The notes below the pieces were generated by a model. The model worked only from the letters and a program-made list of their open reading frames with translations, had not been told where the DNA came from and did not search any database. The position numbers and the translations under genes were made by a program. From a virus: DNA of 31,124 nucleotides. The stretch covers positions 1-31,124 of IMG/VR virus record IMGVR_UViG_3300046010_010929; one strand, given 5' to 3'. Positions 28,232-31,124 of the stretch are shown one piece after another. The number at the start of each line of letters is the position of its first letter. The first letter of the stretch is position 1.

Positions 28232-31124
28232 ATGAGAAAACTAATCGACATATACTTGGATGAAGCAATAATCACGCCTAAAGTCCCTGTAAAAGATAAA
28301 CAAACCACAGAAGCTAGAGTATTACCTTCATTATCTATGAATTTAACTCCACTTCAAAGATACATATACAATTACGAAGTAGAAGTTAGCGGTGAAGATT
28401 TTGCTAGAAAAGAACTTGACAACATTAAAAAACTTAACACACTTACAGATATGCTTAACTACTATAGTAGTTATAGAGGCTGGGCACAAGACAGTGGTTT
28501 AAGAAATGAAATGATTAAGTTAATGACAGTTGCTAAAGAAAAATTCAATACACCTGTCAGTGAACAAATAGAAGAAGCAGAAAAATTAATGAAACGTGCA
28601 GGTATTAAATCTGAAGCCAGAATATTACCTGTAAAAATGCCTAATTATAAATATAAAGTAGGTGAAACTGTACGTGAAGAAAACGGTGATGAAGAAGCAT
28701 GTAAAATATTAGATAGAAGAGTTGATTGGAATGCTGTAAAAATGGATCCTGTTGATAAACAATATCTTCCAATGTTTATGGATCATGATGAAGAAACAGA
28801 TAACAATCCATGGTATTTAGTTCAATGGTTAGAACATAATGCAGATAAAAAACCAACATGGTGGACAGAAGATGAATTACAACCATATTATGAAAAAAAT
28901 AACGATGAAGATGAAGATGAAGACGAAATAGATGAGGCTCAAGTTACACCTGTTGGTATGGGTAAAATAGAGAATTATAGAATATCTTGGTATGATGGTT
29001 CTTTTCAATTTAAACAAGAAAAAGTTAAAACATCATTAGCTAACGCTGAAAGAATAGCTATAGATGGATTAAAAAAACAATATAAACATAGAGAATCAGA
29101 TGATTATTGGGTAGATATGGATCGAAATTTAGGAGATGATGTTATACCTCGCCGTGAAGAAGTTGAAAGAATAAGTTTAGATTCTGAGCCTGATGGTTTA
29201 TATGCTAGAGTAAAAGTACGTAATAATGATACTAGAGCATATGAACTTACTAAAAAAATTAAACTTCAAGACGAAGTAGATGAAGCTCGTATTACACCTG
29301 TTGGTATTCCTTCACAAAAATATGGAACAGCAGATTGGGTACACCAGTGGGCAGACGATGATTATGATACTTTAGTATATGAATTAGGAGAAGATACAGC
29401 GGACATGGTATGGCTTTTAACTTCAATCATAGATATAAACAAACAATCAACATTAAGTATTGCTGATGTACGTAAATTTAGAGAAAGTATTTATAGTGAT
29501 GGATATGAAGGTAGTGTTGATGATTTAATTAAAAATTTATTAGATTATAAAGTAATAGTACCAATAACTACTAATGAAGCCCGCGTTACACCTGTAGGAA
29601 TGTCAAAATATAATAACGCTACATTACATATACCAGATAATACTGGTAAAACATATATTGACGAAGACATATACCTAATAGATAATACAGGAGGAGAATT
29701 TGTAGGAACTGATATGGGAAATAACCAATATGAATTTACTGATTATTACGGATGTGATGAGGATGAGGATGATGAGGATGATGAAAATAGAATATTTGAT
29801 ACTGAAAATTATGAACTTCCTAAAGTATTCATTCAAATGTTAGACGCTGGGGGTGAATTAAGTAGATCTTTTGGTATGTGTTATGAATACACAGTAACAA
29901 TAAACCTAGACACACTAAAAAAACTATACCCAGTAAAATCTACTACTAATGAAGCCCGCGTTACACCTACTACAAGCATGAATAGGGTAAGTGCTAACTA
30001 TGTTAATTTAATTAATGACGCTATATCAAAATCTATAGTTAAAATTATTAAAGAAAATATGAAATATGTTGGAGATAGTGTTGATATAGTTAAAACATTA
30101 TTATCTGATAATAAATTAGGTCTATTAATTGAAAAATACATTAAATCTAAAATGATAGAAACCAACGCTGAAATTGTAAGAAACGGCGTTCCTGATATTG
30201 TTACTAGAGCAAATGTTAATACATTAACAGATAATGAAATGCTTGATTTTATTGAGGACAATAAAGCAGTACAACAGTATATATCTAAATTATTCTGGAA
30301 ATCTTATTTAGAATTAATCGATATTGACGCTGTAAAAAAAATAATAAAAGATAAATACTATAATCCTCAATATGAAAATGAGTATAATGATTCGGAAATT
30401 ACTCATTTGATTTATATGGACATAAACAGAAACATGTATGGTGAAGATATATTCCCATATGCTGATACTCATTTAATTAGTGATGAATTTGCTGACGTTT
30501 TAGAACGTGAATTACCTAAAGAAATATTTGAAGCACGTGTTACGCCTGTAGCAATAGGTTCATTAAGATCTGATGATTTAATTGAAATAATATTAAAAGA
30601 ATATGATAATAACCCTAATCTCTTTACTGATGACAATTTAGATATAGTATCTAAAGATGAACTATATAAAGACTTAAAAGAATCAGGTTCACGTTTAATT
30701 ATAGATATATTAGTAGGATTAGAAATACATCAAGAAATACTTAACTTTTATAACAAATATAAAAAGGTAGTAATTGATGGTACTGACTATACTAAATATT
30801 TTACAAAATACATTAATAACACAAATGAAGCCCGTGTTACGCCTGTATCGATGTCACGATACAACAATGCTGAAGTAAATATAATAGATAACGATTTTGT
30901 TGTAATAGAGGATAATGAGGGTAATGAATATAACGGCGATATAGAAAATGATGGTACAGTTAACTTTCTTTTAATATTTGAAAGTGATGATAATACTTTA
31001 GAGTTCATGGATGAAGAAGAAATATTTGACACAATAGCTCCTGAAGTATTTAAACAAATAAAAGATGCAGGTGGCAAAATTGGAGCATCAAGCGATTCAA
31101 TAGATGTAACTATAGATGTAATTA
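28232..31124 (+). CDS. Giant modular head-packaged polyprotein (3' end outside window)
   Basis: The frame is open from ATG 28232 to the window edge, at least 964 codons with no stop. It starts MRKLIDIYLDEAIITP, a leader variant with an L-D-E/A site. EAR-type linkers follow at Glu27, 128, 235, 351, 449, 574, 767 and 866, for example IDEAQVTPVGM, TNEARVTPVGM and IFEARVTPVAIG. These cut the protein into pieces of 16, 101, 107, 116, 98, 125, 193, 99 and at least 98 residues. Modules 450-574 and 867 onward are paralogous (MS(K/R)YNNA start, DAGG near the end). Modules 575-866 are helical. Acidic runs occur near 225-234 and 510-520. No module has a recognised enzyme motif. Confidence 0.75.
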   Translation, partial: MRKLIDIYLDEAIITPKVPVKDKQTTEARVLPSLSMNLTPLQRYIYNYEVEVSGEDFARKELDNIKKLNTLTDMLNYYSSYRGWAQDSGLRNEMIKLMTVAKEKFNTPVSEQIEEAEKLMKRAGIKSEARILPVKMPNYKYKVGETVREENGDEEACKILDRRVDWNAVKMDPVDKQYLPMFMDHDEETDNNPWYLVQWLEHNADKKPTWWTEDELQPYYEKNNDEDEDEDEIDEAQVTPVGMGKIENYRISWYDGSFQFKQEKVKTSLANAERIAIDGLKKQYKHRESDDYWVDMDRNLGDDVIPRREEVERISLDSEPDGLYARVKVRNNDTRAYELTKKIKLQDEVDEARITPVGIPSQKYGTADWVHQWADDDYDTLVYELGEDTADMVWLLTSIIDINKQSTLSIADVRKFRESIYSDGYEGSVDDLIKNLLDYKVIVPITTNEARVTPVGMSKYNNATLHIPDNTGKTYIDEDIYLIDNTGGEFVGTDMGNNQYEFTDYYGCDEDEDDEDDENRIFDTENYELPKVFIQMLDAGGELSRSFGMCYEYTVTINLDTLKKLYPVKSTTNEARVTPTTSMNRVSANYVNLINDAISKSIVKIIKENMKYVGDSVDIVKTLLSDNKLGLLIEKYIKSKMIETNAEIVRNGVPDIVTRANVNTLTDNEMLDFIEDNKAVQQYISKLFWKSYLELIDIDAVKKIIKDKYYNPQYENEYNDSEITHLIYMDINRNMYGEDIFPYADTHLISDEFADVLERELPKEIFEARVTPVAIGSLRSDDLIEIILKEYDNNPNLFTDDNLDIVSKDELYKDLKESGSRLIIDILVGLEIHQEILNFYNKYKKVVIDGTDYTKYFTKYINNTNEARVTPVSMSRYNNAEVNIIDNDFVVIEDNEGNEYNGDIENDGTVNFLLIFESDDNTLEFMDEEEIFDTIAPEVFKQIKDAGGKIGASSDSIDVTIDVI
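28262..30847 (+). repeat. Nine dispersed EAR(V/I)TPV linker repeats
   Basis: In-frame copies start at 28262, 28310, 28613, 28934, 29282, 29576, 29951, 30530 and 30827. The typical protein sequence is (N/D)EARVTPVGM. Two copies share the DNA block AATGAAGCCCGCGTTACACC (29573 and 29948), locally richer in G+C than the surrounding sequence. Further copies occur in other genes at 20148, 20589, 21456, 25763 and 26153 (the last only as NEARS). Gaps between copies are 48-579 bp and always multiples of three. Confidence 0.9.

Noticed and set aside
1-31124. tRNA genes, integrase, attachment sites or insertion sequences
   Set aside because: None was recognised on either strand. Gaps between genes are all under 100 bases and hold only AT-rich leaders and the motifs listed.

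Overview
The window is a piece of an AT-rich tailed-phage genome, about two-thirds A+T by eye. Every supportable gene is on the + strand, tightly packed, often with TAATG or ATGA overlaps. Most genes have A-rich leaders and no Shine-Dalgarno sequence, a style common in phages of Bacteroidota. The host assignment is an inference. The head-maturation logic and the T4-type primase suggest a myovirus-like phage with T4-style head morphogenesis.

Layout. (1) 1-13548 holds virion structural genes: the end of a beta-rich protein, a small coiled-coil protein, a 1518-residue tail or baseplate protein with a Tail_P2_I-like segment, several conserved structural proteins, and a cluster of putative fibre/adhesin proteins. 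Two of the latter carry long Pro/Thr/Ser 'TPTISITPT' tracts; the larger also carries five copies of a CNFDILVSQLAP cassette, a duplicated globular domain and a PPNS minisatellite. (2) 13548-14754 holds a TraB/Tiki-like protein with a head-targeting N-terminus and a SegE-type GIY-YIG nuclease. (3) 14795-16536 holds nucleic-acid genes: a zinc-finger/Toprim primase and a PD-(D/E)XK nuclease. (4) 16575-31124 holds a long run of mostly small or modular proteins, many starting with a variant of MIKLTDIL.E or MKxxEL...E, interrupted by a PolB-type 3'-5' exonuclease (27095-27862). It ends in a huge open frame (28232 to the window edge, at least 964 codons).

The main biological result is in part 4. 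The shared N-terminus looks like the capsid targeting sequence of T4 internal head proteins, ending in a prohead-protease-type site ([L/I]-x-E followed by a small residue). In one gene (21429) the leader runs straight into 'EARVVPVGM'. That EAR[VI]xPVGM motif then recurs inside three other proteins, and nine times in the terminal gene, cutting it into segments of roughly 100-190 residues. The simplest reading is a set of capsid-packaged, possibly ejected proteins, several built as polyproteins of interchangeable modules that the head protease would separate. One of them (24146) has a perfect-looking signal peptide hidden inside the protein directly after an L-D-E site, ahead of an LPP20-like domain.

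A second system-level signal is a 10-bp motif, AATATTTATA. I found it seven times, always between genes, and either 16-20 nt or exactly 3 nt upstream of a start codon. It is a candidate late promoter or other expression element. No tRNA, CRISPR array, integrase or insertion sequence was seen, and no gap between genes exceeds 100 bases.
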